Shown here piece by piece: positions 53,312 through 62,014 of a stretch of DNA of 64,000 nucleotides. Both the position numbers and the translations under genes were made by a program. Below the pieces are notes generated by a model that was not told where the DNA came from, did no database searches, and saw nothing but the letters and a program-made list of their open reading frames with translations. Origin of the DNA: an uncultured Oscillospiraceae bacterium (GTDB taxonomy: Bacteria; Bacillota; Clostridia; Oscillospirales; Ruminococcaceae); assembly GCA_910588145.1 (NCBI GenBank), contig CAJUPO010000004.1:1-64000 (forward strand), written 5' to 3'. The stretch's first letter is position 1. Each line of letters begins with the position of its first letter.

Positions 53312-53545
53312 AGCATTGATGGGAATAGTAGCGTTAATTAAAGCTTTCAGAGAGTTTTCGGCAGGTGAAAGAAAACAGCATGATTTAATGTGAATACGCC
53401 CCTGAGCTTAATTCCTGAAAATAAGTAGGGACTTACGGGTAAGCCCGTTACAGCTTTGAGGTCGGATATTATTTTATTCGATAAACTGAGGTGGTACCAC
53501 GGTAATTTTATCGTCCTCTGTCCATTTACGGGCAGAGGATTTTTA
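53312..53545 (+). ncRNA. T-box leader, tyrosine specifier
   Basis: T-box leader between promoter and tyrS. It carries the AGTA-type motif (near 53336), GGCAGGTGAAAGAAAACAG, the specifier bulge GAATACGCC with Tyr codon TAC at 53395-53397, the CTGAGC motif, and the T-box core GAGGTGGTACCACGG (53488-53502). Within the core, TGGT at 53492-53495 can pair with a tRNA ending in A-CCA, as tRNA-Tyr does. Uncharged tRNA-Tyr should promote read-through. Confidence 0.92.
53514..53545 (+). terminator. T-box terminator of tyrS
   Basis: 10-bp stem (53514-53523 with 53530-53539, one G-T pair) followed by a T-rich run. It is the T-box decision hairpin, 19 nt before the tyrS ATG. Confidence 0.85.
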
Positions 53546-53563
53546 TTTTAACGGAGGATAAAA

Positions 53564-54778
53564 ATGAATATTTATGAAGAGTTACAAGCAAGAGGTTTAA
53601 TAGCTCAAGTCACTGACGAGCCTGAAATTCGTAATCTGATAAACAATGGCGGAGCACGCTTTTACATAGGATTTGATCCGACGGCTGATTCACTTCATGT
53701 GGGTCATTTCATGGCTCTTTGTCTTATGAAAAGATTGCAGATGGCAGGTAATAAACCGGTAGTACTTATAGGCGGCGGTACAGGCTTTGTAGGAGATCCG
53801 TCAGGACGTACTGATATGAGATCGATGATGACGGCAGAAACAATTCAGCATAATTGTGACTGCTTTAAAAAGCAAATGGAACGATTTATTGAATTTGGTG
53901 ATGATGCGGCTATTATGGTCAATAATGCCGATTGGCTTCTGAAACTTAATTACGTTGACCTTCTTCGTGATGTTGGCTCATGCTTTTCAGTAAATAATAT
54001 GCTCCGTGCAGAATGCTACAAGCAGCGTATGGAAAAAGGCTTAAGCTTCCTTGAATTTAATTATATGATTATGCAGTCTTATGACTTCTGGTATCTGCAT
54101 AACAATTACGGCTGCAATATGCAGTTCGGCGGTGACGACCAATGGAGCAATATGCTTGCTGGTACTGATCTTATACGTCGTAAGGAAGGCGATGATGCAT
54201 ATGCTATGACCATTACTCTTTTGATGAACAGCGAAGGAAAGAAAATGGGAAAAACTGCAAATGGTGCAGTATGGCTTGATCCCAATAAGACTTCTCCTTT
54301 TGAATTTTATCAGTACTGGAGAAATGTAAACGACGCTGATGTTATGAAATGCATAAGAATGCTGACATTTCTTTCTATGGAAGAAATTGAAGCTATGGAA
54401 AACTGGGAAGACAACCGCATTAATGAGAAAAAAGAAATTCTTGCTTATGAGCTTACTGCATTGGTTCACGGCAAAGATGAAGCAGAGAAAGCCAAGGAAA
54501 CATCATATGCTCTATTTTCAGGGATCGGCGACAAATCAAATATGCCTTCAACTTCTATTTCTGAAGATGATCTAAACGATGGCAAAATAGGCATCCTCAC
54601 ACTTTTAGTAAAAGCCGGACTTGCTTCTTCAAATGGTGAAGGAAGACGATTGGTACAGCAAGGCGGAGTTTCCGTAAATGACGAAAAAATTACTGATCCG
54701 TCGGCACAGATTGCTATTGATGGAGAAGTCATAATTAAAAAGGGTAAAAAGGTCTTTTATAAAATTATCAAAGGCTAA
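53564..54778 (+). CDS. tyrS: Tyrosyl-tRNA synthetase
   Basis: Class I aminoacyl-tRNA synthetase. 404 residues. FYIGFDPTADSLHVGHF has the HIGH motif (45-48). GGDDQWSN contacts tRNA/ATP. KKMGKTANGAVWL is the KMSKS loop in its KMGKT form. A C-terminal S4 RNA-binding domain (about 340-404) reads GEGRRLVQQGGVSVNDEKI. GGAGGA precedes the ATG. Regulated by the T-box upstream. Confidence 0.97.
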   Translation: MNIYEELQARGLIAQVTDEPEIRNLINNGGARFYIGFDPTADSLHVGHFMALCLMKRLQMAGNKPVVLIGGGTGFVGDPSGRTDMRSMMTAETIQHNCDCFKKQMERFIEFGDDAAIMVNNADWLLKLNYVDLLRDVGSCFSVNNMLRAECYKQRMEKGLSFLEFNYMIMQSYDFWYLHNNYGCNMQFGGDDQWSNMLAGTDLIRRKEGDDAYAMTITLLMNSEGKKMGKTANGAVWLDPNKTSPFEFYQYWRNVNDADVMKCIRMLTFLSMEEIEAMENWEDNRINEKKEILAYELTALVHGKDEAEKAKETSYALFSGIGDKSNMPSTSISEDDLNDGKIGILTLLVKAGLASSNGEGRRLVQQGGVSVNDEKITDPSAQIAIDGEVIIKKGKKVFYKIIKG

Positions 54779-54802
54779 GTTTTAAAAAACCATAAAGTAT
54801 TA

Positions 54803-54830
54803 AAATCCCCGCAATAATATGCGGGGATTT
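54803..54830 (+). terminator. Terminator of tyrS
   Basis: 10-bp stem AAATCCCCGC/GCGGGGATTT (54803-54812 with 54821-54830) ending in a T run. Confidence 0.85.
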
Positions 54831-54854
54831 ATTCATTGACTCACCTTTTATATT

Positions 54855-54882
54855 AACACTAAGTATTGGTATTGCATAATAT
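54855..54882 (+). promoter_or_regulatory. Possible sigma-K-type promoter of dpaAB
   Basis: AACA (54855-54858), 16 nt, then CATAATATG starting at 54875. This resembles the late mother-cell sigma-K pattern AC-N16-CATAnnnTA except for one base. spoVF in Bacillus is sigma-K dependent, which supports the reading; no sigma-A promoter is apparent here. Confidence 0.4.
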
Positions 54883-54918
54883 GAACTAAGAAAATCTTAA
54901 TTGAAATGAGGGCTCGTT

Positions 54919-55803
54919 ATGAACGAAAAAATAAATTTTCTGATTGCAGGCGGAGATCTCAGACAGGTCTATACAGCAAAAGCTCTTTCACAGGAGTACA
55001 ATGTATATGCTCTCGGACTGAGCAAAAATCATATAAATACAGATAAAATAAATTTAATTGAAAATATTGATGATGTTCCTTATGAGGTTGATCATATAAT
55101 TCTTCCTCTTCCAGTATCACAGGACGGTGAATATATAAACGCTCCTTTTAGCAGTAGAAAAATAGCCGCTTCAGAACTGATTCCTCATATCAAAAACGGA
55201 GGTATAGTCTTCGGAGGAAAATTTGATGACGCCTCCCAAAAGATTTTCACTAACAGCGGAATAGAAACCATAGATTATTTCGATCGAGAAGAACTGAACG
55301 TACTTAATGCTGTACCTACTGCTGAAGGTGCAGTTCAAATAGCAATGGAAGAAACTGCTTCAACTATTTACGGACAAAACATACTGATAACAGGTTTCGG
55401 ACGTATATCAAAGGTTTTAATTAAAATTCTTAACGGTATGGGAGCAAATGTAACTGTAACAGCAAGAAAGTATTCTGATTTGGCATGGGCTGAAATATAT
55501 GGATGCAAGTCGGTTCATACATCTTCACTGCATGAATGTATAGATAAATTTGATATAATTTTCAATACTGTTCCGGCAGTGTTATTTGATGAATATATGC
55601 TTAATAAGCTGAGAAAAGATACACTTATGATTGATCTTGCTTCTAAACCGGGAGGAGTTGACTTTGATATTGCCGGAAAGCTTGGTCTTAAAGTAATATG
55701 GGCATTGTCTCTTCCGGGAAAAGTAGCGCCGGTAAGCTCCGGTGAAATAATCGCTGGTACTGTTCTTAATATCCTTAAGGAGAGGGGAAAATCAGATGAC
55801 TGA
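54919..55803 (+). CDS. dpaA: Dipicolinate synthase subunit A
   Basis: Makes dipicolinic acid, with DpaB, from dihydrodipicolinate in the mother cell during sporulation (SpoVFA). 294 residues. An N-terminal FLIAGGDLRQVYTAKALSQ motif, a Rossmann motif ILITGFGRISKVLI (about 155-168) and a C-terminal LALKPGGVDFDIA-like LASKPGGVDFD region. The ATG has only a weak AGGG site. It overlaps dpaB by 8 nt. Its presence implies the organism can make spores. Confidence 0.93.
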   Translation: MNEKINFLIAGGDLRQVYTAKALSQEYNVYALGLSKNHINTDKINLIENIDDVPYEVDHIILPLPVSQDGEYINAPFSSRKIAASELIPHIKNGGIVFGGKFDDASQKIFTNSGIETIDYFDREELNVLNAVPTAEGAVQIAMEETASTIYGQNILITGFGRISKVLIKILNGMGANVTVTARKYSDLAWAEIYGCKSVHTSSLHECIDKFDIIFNTVPAVLFDEYMLNKLRKDTLMIDLASKPGGVDFDIAGKLGLKVIWALSLPGKVAPVSSGEIIAGTVLNILKERGKSDD

Positions 55804-56377
55804 ATTGTCGCAGGTAAAAATAGGTTTTGCCTTAACAGGATCATTCTGTACATTTGAACGTGCTTTTATTCAGGCAGAGGCATTGAAGCAGACTGGAGCA
55901 GAAATAATTCCTATAATGTCATTTAATGCTTCGTCTATTGATACACGATTTGGAAGCGCTAAAGATCACATAGAAAGATTAGAATCAATTTGTAATAATA
56001 AAGTTATCAGAACAATTGAAGAGGCTGAACCGTTCGGACCGAAAAAAATGGCGGATATTATTGTAGTCTGTCCATGTACAGGAAATACTTGTGCAAAGCT
56101 TGCTATGAGTATAACTGATTCACCTGTTACTATGGCTGTTAAGTCACATATAAGAAACGGAAATCCTGTTGTTATTGCTCTTGCGTCTAATGATTCTCTT
56201 GCAGGTTCAATGAAAAATTTAGGATTACTTATGAATATGAAAAATTATTATTTTGTTCCGTTCTATCAGGATGATTATACTGGAAAACCTACTTCGGCCA
56301 TATGTGATTTCACAAGAGTTCAGGAAACAATTGAAGCAGCGCTTAATAAAAAACAACTGCAGCCGATTTTATGCTGA
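55796..56377 (+). CDS. dpaB: Dipicolinate synthase subunit B
   Basis: Flavoprotein-like subunit (SpoVFB). 193 residues. KIGFALTGSFCTFERAF is the FMN-type phosphate loop, and IVVCPCTGNTCAKLAMSITDSPVTMAVKSH the family signature. AGGGGA precedes the ATG, which lies within the end of dpaA; the products form a 1:1 enzyme. Followed by a strong bidirectional terminator. Confidence 0.94.
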   Translation: MTELSQVKIGFALTGSFCTFERAFIQAEALKQTGAEIIPIMSFNASSIDTRFGSAKDHIERLESICNNKVIRTIEEAEPFGPKKMADIIVVCPCTGNTCAKLAMSITDSPVTMAVKSHIRNGNPVVIALASNDSLAGSMKNLGLLMNMKNYYFVPFYQDDYTGKPTSAICDFTRVQETIEAALNKKQLQPILC

Positions 56378-56390
56378 GTTATATAAATTA

Positions 56391-56420
56391 AAAACGACAG
56401 GTAATAAAACCTGTCGTTTT
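56391..56420 (+). terminator. Bidirectional terminator between dpaB and the U32 gene
   Basis: Perfect 11-bp inverted repeat (56391-56401 with 56410-56420) with flanking A and T runs separates the convergent genes. Confidence 0.85.
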
Positions 56421-56423
56421 TAG

Positions 56424-57647
56424 TTATTTAACTGCTTTTCTTATAATTGAATTTGGCGGAAATTCCATCTCACTTAAAAAACTGAACTTCATCATAGCAT
56501 GATTAAGTACTTCAAGAGGTTCCCCATTCTCATTAAAAATCTTATTTAACTTTATAGTAACAGGTTGTTTTCCCGGTACCATTATTTCTATTTCATCTCC
56601 TGAAAAAAATCTGTTTCTTTGCGTTGCATAAACTCTGCCGTTTTCGTATTTGTCAATAACAGCCACAACATCGTAGTTTCTTATATAACCACCGGTTTCA
56701 TAATACTGACAATCTTTTGGATGACCAAAGAAAAATCCTGTACAATACTTTCGATGGCTGACTTTGAAAACTTCATCACTTATCCATGAAGGAAGCGGTA
56801 TACCTGGATTTTTTAAATGCCAGTCAACTGCCATCCTGTATGCATTTGTAATTACAGAAACATAATAAGATGATTTAGCACGTCCCTCTATTTTAAGACT
56901 TGTAACGCCTGCGTCAGCAAGCTTGTCAATATGATTAATCATACATAAATCTTTTGCATTAAGAATATATGTTCCGTTTTCATCTTCAAATACCGGATAA
57001 AATTCACCTTCACGTTTTTCTTCCATAAGATGATAACCCCATCTGCATGGCTGCGCACATTCTCCCCTGTTAGCATCTCTGTTAACAAGGTAGCTTGACA
57101 AAAGACATCGGCCGGAAAAAGAAACACACATAGCTCCGTGTACAAAAACTTCTATTTCCATGTCTTTAGGGCATTTTGCTCTTATTTCTGCAATTTCTTC
57201 AAGAGAAAGTTCTCGGGCAAGCACTACTCTTTTAGCGCCCATATCATAAAGTTGGTTAGCAGCTGCATAGTTTACTATACCCGTCTGAGTAGACATATGA
57301 ATTTCCATATTAGGAGTAAACTTTTTTACAAGAGTCATAATACCAAGATCAGCAACAATTACTGCATCAATTCCGCATTCTTGAGTATTTAGAATAAACT
57401 CACCAAATTGCGGAATTTCATTATTTCTTGGCAGCGTATTGCAGGTAAGATATACTTTAATATTTTTTTTATGAGCAATCTCTACGGCTTTTTTTAATTC
57501 ATCGAAGTTAAAATTATCAGGTGACGCTCTCATACCGAATCCTTTGCCGCCAAGATAAACAGCGTCAGCACCGTAATCAACAGCAGCATTAAATCTTTCA
57601 AAATCTCCTGCGGGTGCAAGAACTTCCAATGTTTTTTTATTATCCAA
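56424..57647 (-). CDS. U32 family peptidase-like protein (TrhP/YrrO type)
   Basis: 407 residues. LEVLAPAGDFERFNAAVDYGADAVYLGG is the U32 N-terminal motif. FVHGAMCVSFSGRCLLSSY...CAQPCRWGY holds the cysteines that bind an iron-sulfur cluster in TrhP. Despite the name, Bacillus and E. coli members (YrrN/YrrO, YegQ) make 5-hydroxyuridine in tRNA with prephenate. Following mltG is the same order as yrrL-yrrN/O in Bacillus, but here only one copy is present. Start is TTG at 57647 with AGGA at 9 nt in the end of mltG; the next Met is too far inside. Confidence 0.87.
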   Translation of the reverse strand: MDNKKTLEVLAPAGDFERFNAAVDYGADAVYLGGKGFGMRASPDNFNFDELKKAVEIAHKKNIKVYLTCNTLPRNNEIPQFGEFILNTQECGIDAVIVADLGIMTLVKKFTPNMEIHMSTQTGIVNYAAANQLYDMGAKRVVLARELSLEEIAEIRAKCPKDMEIEVFVHGAMCVSFSGRCLLSSYLVNRDANRGECAQPCRWGYHLMEEKREGEFYPVFEDENGTYILNAKDLCMINHIDKLADAGVTSLKIEGRAKSSYYVSVITNAYRMAVDWHLKNPGIPLPSWISDEVFKVSHRKYCTGFFFGHPKDCQYYETGGYIRNYDVVAVIDKYENGRVYATQRNRFFSGDEIEIMVPGKQPVTIKLNKIFNENGEPLEVLNHAMMKFSFLSEMEFPPNSIIRKAVK

Positions 57648-57649
57648 GA

Positions 57650-59161
57650 TTAATAATCCTCATCTTCCTCATTGTTTTCATTATTAGCCATTTCTCTTTG
57701 CTCTTTTACCATTCTTTCATTTTCTTCATGTTCTTCTAAAGTTTCTGCAAAGAATGTTTCTTTTGTATCAAGATTTGCGTAGAAGAAATAGTAATCCGTA
57801 TCCGCTGGATTTAAAACTGCTAAAATTGCGTCCATACCTGGATTGCCAATTGCTCCAGACGGAAGTCCGTTGCATATATATGTATCATAAGAGTCAAAAA
57901 TTGCGTCAGACTGTATTTCAATATTAGGTTTTATTACTTCATTCACATATTTACCAGTAGGATCAGATTCAAGCTTTGGAAATTCTTCCTGATTATTCAG
58001 TCGATTAAGAAAAACTGAAGCAATTTTTTTCATTGAATCTGTATCACCTGCTTCTGCCTGAACTATTGAAGCTAAAGTAATAGTTTCGTCAAGAGTCAGT
58101 CCGGCTTTTTTCATTTGTGTATATAATTCAGCAGTAATTTTGTTGTCAAAGTTTTTATAAATCTTACGGCAAACCAATTCAGGTTCCATATCTACATAAA
58201 ATGTATAAGTATCAGGGAAAAGATAGCCTTCCATCCTATAAAATTTAGATGAAAAGGATTCCGGAAGTGAAGATTCGAATTTACAATCATATCCTCCGGC
58301 ATTGAAATAGTAAATAAATCTATCAGCGTCGCATACACCTGCTTCTTCAAGCTGTTTAGCGGCAGTATATAAATCGACACCCTCAATAAAAGTTACATCA
58401 ACTGTTTCACTTTCCTCATATTCATCAGTAGTTAGCTTAGTAATTATAGTTTCATATGCAAAACTTGGACTCAGTTCAAAATCTCCTGGTTTGAATTGAG
58501 TTCCATAATCCCCCATTTTTGCCACAATTGCAAATGCTTTTGGAATTTTAATAATACCCTCATCATAGAGAATTTGAGAAATTTCATTAACATCAGCTCC
58601 CTCGGGAATGGTAACGATTTTATAAGACTCTTCCTTACCGATTGCAAGCATGTCCTTTCCCACTGAAATAATCATAACAGAAAGACAAATTGCAATTGTA
58701 AATATAATGACAGTTAGTATAAGTACAACCTGAAGTCTGACAGAACGTTTCTTTTTTCTTTTCCTTGGATTACTTTCCCGTCCCTGTTTATTATCTTCAG
58801 GGTTTTCAGTATAAACTTGTCTGACAGTTCTTGTACCATCCTTTGAATTATAAGGACTGGACTTATCCTTTTTGGCAGTATTATAAATATTTTCAGTATT
58901 GCTTGTATCAGTTTTAATACTTCTTGTATTGACATGACCAGTTTTAGGAAGATTTTCAGTATATGCACGATTGTTATTATCTGTACTGTATACCCTGCCC
59001 GTTGGTTCGCTTCTGTATTGACCTTTGTCATTTCGTTTTATATCCGAAACGGTTTTAACGCTGTTATTTTTATTATGATTACTAATATTTTTATTATTAA
59101 ACTGTCCGAGAATTTCCTCCAGCATTCTGTCCTTGTCAGAGTTTTTCTCTTTATTATCCAT
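57650..59161 (-). CDS. mltG: Endolytic murein transglycosylase MltG
   Basis: Membrane-bound transglycosylase that ends glycan strands and influences chain length. 503 residues. A long polar, Asn/Lys/Ser-rich cytosolic segment (about 1-135; unlike shorter relatives) precedes one membrane helix (about 142-165; LQVVLILTVIIFTIAICLS). A LysM-like domain and the YceG catalytic domain follow. The catalytic Glu lies in ASIVQAEAG; VFLNRLNN, SDPTGKYVNEV and GLPSGAIGNPG are the other motifs. The C-tail is acidic (EDEDY). The frame opens to 59191; the ATG at 59161 has GGAGG. Confidence 0.92.
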   Translation of the reverse strand: MDNKEKNSDKDRMLEEILGQFNNKNISNHNKNNSVKTVSDIKRNDKGQYRSEPTGRVYSTDNNNRAYTENLPKTGHVNTRSIKTDTSNTENIYNTAKKDKSSPYNSKDGTRTVRQVYTENPEDNKQGRESNPRKRKKKRSVRLQVVLILTVIIFTIAICLSVMIISVGKDMLAIGKEESYKIVTIPEGADVNEISQILYDEGIIKIPKAFAIVAKMGDYGTQFKPGDFELSPSFAYETIITKLTTDEYEESETVDVTFIEGVDLYTAAKQLEEAGVCDADRFIYYFNAGGYDCKFESSLPESFSSKFYRMEGYLFPDTYTFYVDMEPELVCRKIYKNFDNKITAELYTQMKKAGLTLDETITLASIVQAEAGDTDSMKKIASVFLNRLNNQEEFPKLESDPTGKYVNEVIKPNIEIQSDAIFDSYDTYICNGLPSGAIGNPGMDAILAVLNPADTDYYFFYANLDTKETFFAETLEEHEENERMVKEQREMANNENNEEDEDY

Positions 59162-59732
59162 TATAACCCTCCAAAAATTCTTCAGTAACAAGAAAATCTA
59201 CATTTTTATCATATTTGTCAAGAGGAAGCATATCGGCAATAAACCGGAAATAACAGATTCCTATTGAAATAATATTATTTACAGAAAGGAAGCGGTCATA
59301 ATAACCTCCTCCATATCCAAGACGATAACCTGATCTGTCAAAAGCAAGTCCCGGAACTACGCAGACGCATTTGCTGAAATCAGTTACTATTCTGTTTTCA
59401 TTTTGAAATGGTTCAGCTATTCCGTATCTTGAAATTTCAAGTGTTTCACCATCATTATAATAATAAAAATTCATGCTATGTTCTGCACCACATCTGGGCA
59501 GTGCAATTTTTTTTCCTTCATAAAAACAATGTTTGATAATCAAATCAGTATTAGTTTCTATATCCGTGGATTTGTATATCAAAATTGTTTCAGCATTATT
59601 GAATGCGCTGCAATTTTTTATATTTTCAAGAATAAGACTATCGGCCTTCATTTTATATTTATTGTCAGCTTTTAATCTTTGATTTTTATATTTTTTTCTT
59701 AAATCAAATTTTTTAACATCAATTTCATTCAT
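59154..59732 (-). CDS. 5-formyltetrahydrofolate cyclo-ligase
   Basis: Recovers 5-formyl-THF as 5,10-methenyl-THF with ATP, feeding FolD and the purine enzymes here. 192 residues. DLRKKYKNQRL near the N-terminus and the Gly-rich FDRSGYRLGYGGGYYDRFLS motif near the C-terminus are diagnostic. ATG at 59732 overlaps the DJ-1 gene stop by 8 nt and matches family N-termini. ATG at 59762 has an AGG site at about 11 nt and cannot be excluded. Its end overlaps mltG by 8 nt. Confidence 0.92.
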   Translation of the reverse strand: MNEIDVKKFDLRKKYKNQRLKADNKYKMKADSLILENIKNCSAFNNAETILIYKSTDIETNTDLIIKHCFYEGKKIALPRCGAEHSMNFYYYNDGETLEISRYGIAEPFQNENRIVTDFSKCVCVVPGLAFDRSGYRLGYGGGYYDRFLSVNNIISIGICYFRFIADMLPLDKYDKNVDFLVTEEFLEGYNG

Positions 59733-60270
59733 GGTAAATAATAGATTCACGGAGCATTTCACTCTTTTCCTCGGAAATAAGCAACTTTATTAGTGCAAAT
59801 GAAAACGGCAAGGCAGTTCCTGCGCCTCTTGAAGTAATAATATTTCCATCTATAGTTACATCTTCAAATACGATTTTTGCACCAATAAGGTGATCTTCAA
59901 GACCCTTGTAACAAGTCGCATTTTTACCATGCAGTAGATTTTTATGACCTAAAATTGAAGGCGCTGCACATATAGCAGCAATATACTTTTTATTTTCTGT
60001 ACAGTAGTCGATGGCTTTCTGGACGTGCTCCGAAGCTTCAAGATTCAAAGTTCCAGGCATTCCTCCCGGAAGAATTATCATTTCAATATTTTTGTCGAGT
60101 AAAATATTACTATCTTCAATATCTGTATTTACTGTTATACCGTGGGAACCAGTAATATAATTACCGCCTATACCTACAGTCACAACGTCAAGCCCGCATC
60201 TTCTGAGCATATCTATAGGCGTAATAGCTTCAATCTCTTCAAATCCCTCAGCAAGGAATACATAAATCAT
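59725..60270 (-). CDS. DJ-1/PfpI family protein
   Basis: 181 residues. IYVFLAEGFEEIEAITPIDMLRRCG at the N-terminus holds the conserved Glu, and IAAICAAPSILG the nucleophile-elbow Cys (about residue 100), so the reactive Cys site is intact. DJ-1-like proteins are variously described as deglycases or redox sensors; no function can be fixed. GGAG lies before the ATG. Its leader carries a hairpin described below. Confidence 0.88.
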   Translation of the reverse strand: MIYVFLAEGFEEIEAITPIDMLRRCGLDVVTVGIGGNYITGSHGITVNTDIEDSNILLDKNIEMIILPGGMPGTLNLEASEHVQKAIDYCTENKKYIAAICAAPSILGHKNLLHGKNATCYKGLEDHLIGAKIVFEDVTIDGNIITSRGAGTALPFSFALIKLLISEEKSEMLRESIIYHE

Positions 60271-60285
60271 GATTATCTCCGTTCT

Positions 60286-60299
60286 GCCGTATTTACGGC
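60286..60299 (-). other. Leader hairpin upstream of the DJ-1-like gene
   Basis: GCCGTA/TACGGC 6-bp stem just before the ribosome site. The following GGCAGAAcGGAGATaATCATG differs by two bases from the purC leader (GGCAGAAtGGAGATtATCATG, 46280-46300). Confidence 0.4.
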
Positions 60300-60305
60300 T
60301 TATAA

Positions 60306-61193
60306 TTAAAACGGCAAAACAGCCGTGTATTTTTCAAGCATAAAAATTGGATTATATGACCGTTTTGCTTTTCTTAATCCTTCTATTCCCAGGTCCTCTT
60401 CACGGTTAATATACTTTAATCCAGTAGCGGCGTAACGTGCAAATTCGTTATTAATCGCTGCATATAGACCATTAATTGACGGATCAGCTTTTTCAATATG
60501 GACGCAAAAAGTGTTACTATTAAGCTTCTCCCCAATTGTAAATGCTTTTACCTCATTATCAACAGTTATTACTCCGCCTTTAAGTTCAAGTTCCTTAAAA
60601 TATGAAAAGTAAGTATGAATAGCATACTGTTCAACAATGGCTGAATGATCGTCATATCCGTTCTTACTGTTATAAGTCATTGCGCTGAATGTAGTACAAG
60701 CTTCAAAATCTTCTTCTGCCATTGGATGAAACTCCCAGTTGCAGTGTTTCATTTTAGCAAGATGATTACGTTTATTATGAAATTTTTTGCCTTTTAAATT
60801 AATAAGATCATCAGCAAGATAAATATAGTCGCAATAGTCATCGGATTTTTTCAGAATAAGATTTTCACCATAGATATTTTTTAAAATATTTATTCCATAA
60901 TCAGTTATTCCGGTAATCATTATTTTTTTACCTTCAGACTTAGCAAATGCGCTTAAAGTGCTGAATAAATCCTTATAATCCCCTGTACCAGCAGGAAATG
61001 TAAAACTTTCATATTCTTCATCTTCTGATTTGATAATATAAAAATCCTTATATCGGCATATCAGCGAATCATTTAGACGCCGCCATGCCAAATTATTAGC
61101 AAAACTATATTCACACCCCATAAAATCTGATTTTGTAAGAAGTTTGTTTATCCAGTCCCGATCATTTATATTAATTTCACGAAAATTAAGCAT
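60306..61193 (-). CDS. DUF2156 protein (lysylphosphatidylglycerol synthase C-domain-like)
   Basis: 295 residues of GNAT-like fold, no membrane segments. Landmarks are KGKKFHNKRNHLAKMKHCNWEF (about 134-156), GVITVDNEVKAFTIGEKLN and NREEDLGIEGLRKAKRSYNPIFML near the end. These match stand-alone DUF2156 proteins related to the aminoacyl-transferase domain of MprF; many are annotated phosphatidylglycerol lysyltransferase-domain proteins. No membrane flippase part is attached, so the substrate is open. The start has only a weak AGG; it follows thyX by 4 nt. Confidence 0.8.
   Translation of the reverse strand: MLNFREININDRDWINKLLTKSDFMGCEYSFANNLAWRRLNDSLICRYKDFYIIKSEDEEYESFTFPAGTGDYKDLFSTLSAFAKSEGKKIMITGITDYGINILKNIYGENLILKKSDDYCDYIYLADDLINLKGKKFHNKRNHLAKMKHCNWEFHPMAEEDFEACTTFSAMTYNSKNGYDDHSAIVEQYAIHTYFSYFKELELKGGVITVDNEVKAFTIGEKLNSNTFCVHIEKADPSINGLYAAINNEFARYAATGLKYINREEDLGIEGLRKAKRSYNPIFMLEKYTAVLPF
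60311..60326 (-). terminator. Weak terminator overlapping the 3' end of the DUF2156 gene
   Basis: ACGGC/GCCGT stem (60311-60315 with 60322-60326) inside the last codons, followed by TTTTAATT on the minus strand. Only 5 bp, so termination is doubtful. Confidence 0.3.
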
Positions 61194-61197
61194 TTGA

Positions 61198-61977
61198 TTA
61201 CCTATTTTTAGCCTTTTCCTTTATTTTATCAAATTCTTCTTTCACCTGAGCTGACATTCCGCAGCTCATTTTTCCTTCTGAGCAATTTCCACAAACACAG
61301 GAAGGTCCAGAATTAATAAATAACAATGGTGCAGTTTTAATACAAAGCTTGTACATTTCCATTGCCAGCGCCCTTATTTCCCATTGTGCCCTTTTACAGC
61401 ACCGCAGTTTAAAAAAATTCATAAGGCTTCTTACGTTCATTGTTACAACCATTTTTGTTTCACAGGCATTAGGCAGTACGAATCTTGCATCCTCAATGGC
61501 TTTTTTTTCAGCTTTTGATTTTGCTTGTTTTTCATTAATTCCGGCTTCAAGATATTCGTTGTAGTATTTTTTTGAAAGATTATCTGCTATTATATTATAT
61601 GCTGTAAATGAGTCATTCATAGATTTAATATACATTTTTTCTATTTCAGGGTTAGAAGATATTGAAGGAGGAGTTATAAAAATAAAATTATCTTTTTTAA
61701 CATAACGTTGACTCTGAACAGAAAATGAAGCTAATCGATGTCTTGTTATCTGAGCCAACAATGTTCTGGATACTCCTTCTATTCCAAAAGTAAATGTTAC
61801 GTGTTCCACAGGGCTTTCATGTCCCAGATCAGCCAGCATTTTTATAAAATTATTAGTTTTTTCATCTGTTAGTCCATTCATAATATTTTCACATGAAGAG
61901 TCTGAATAACAAAGTTTAGCGGCTGCCGCAATTATTTTTTCCGGATTCGGAGTATTTTGTATTAAAGTTACTTTCAA
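61198..61977 (-). CDS. thyX: FAD-dependent thymidylate synthase
   Basis: Makes dTMP from dUMP with methylene-THF and reduced flavin. 259 residues. The ThyX motif RHRLASFSVQSQRY (RHR...S...QRY) is at about 78-92. The C-terminal half has the Arg-rich NVRSLMNFFKLRCC segment that binds dUMP. A Cys-rich tail (CVCGNCSEGKMSC) is not common. Start is TTG at 61977 with AGAGG 9 nt upstream. Confidence 0.94.
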   Translation of the reverse strand: MKVTLIQNTPNPEKIIAAAAKLCYSDSSCENIMNGLTDEKTNNFIKMLADLGHESPVEHVTFTFGIEGVSRTLLAQITRHRLASFSVQSQRYVKKDNFIFITPPSISSNPEIEKMYIKSMNDSFTAYNIIADNLSKKYYNEYLEAGINEKQAKSKAEKKAIEDARFVLPNACETKMVVTMNVRSLMNFFKLRCCKRAQWEIRALAMEMYKLCIKTAPLLFINSGPSCVCGNCSEGKMSCGMSAQVKEEFDKIKEKAKNR

Positions 61978-62014
61978 AACAATAAACCTCTTTATTTAAT
62001 ATTAATTCTTTATA

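Noticed and set aside
54041..54469. 142-residue minus-strand frame within tyrS
   Set aside because: Shadow of tyrS; composition and lack of a start signal argue against a gene.
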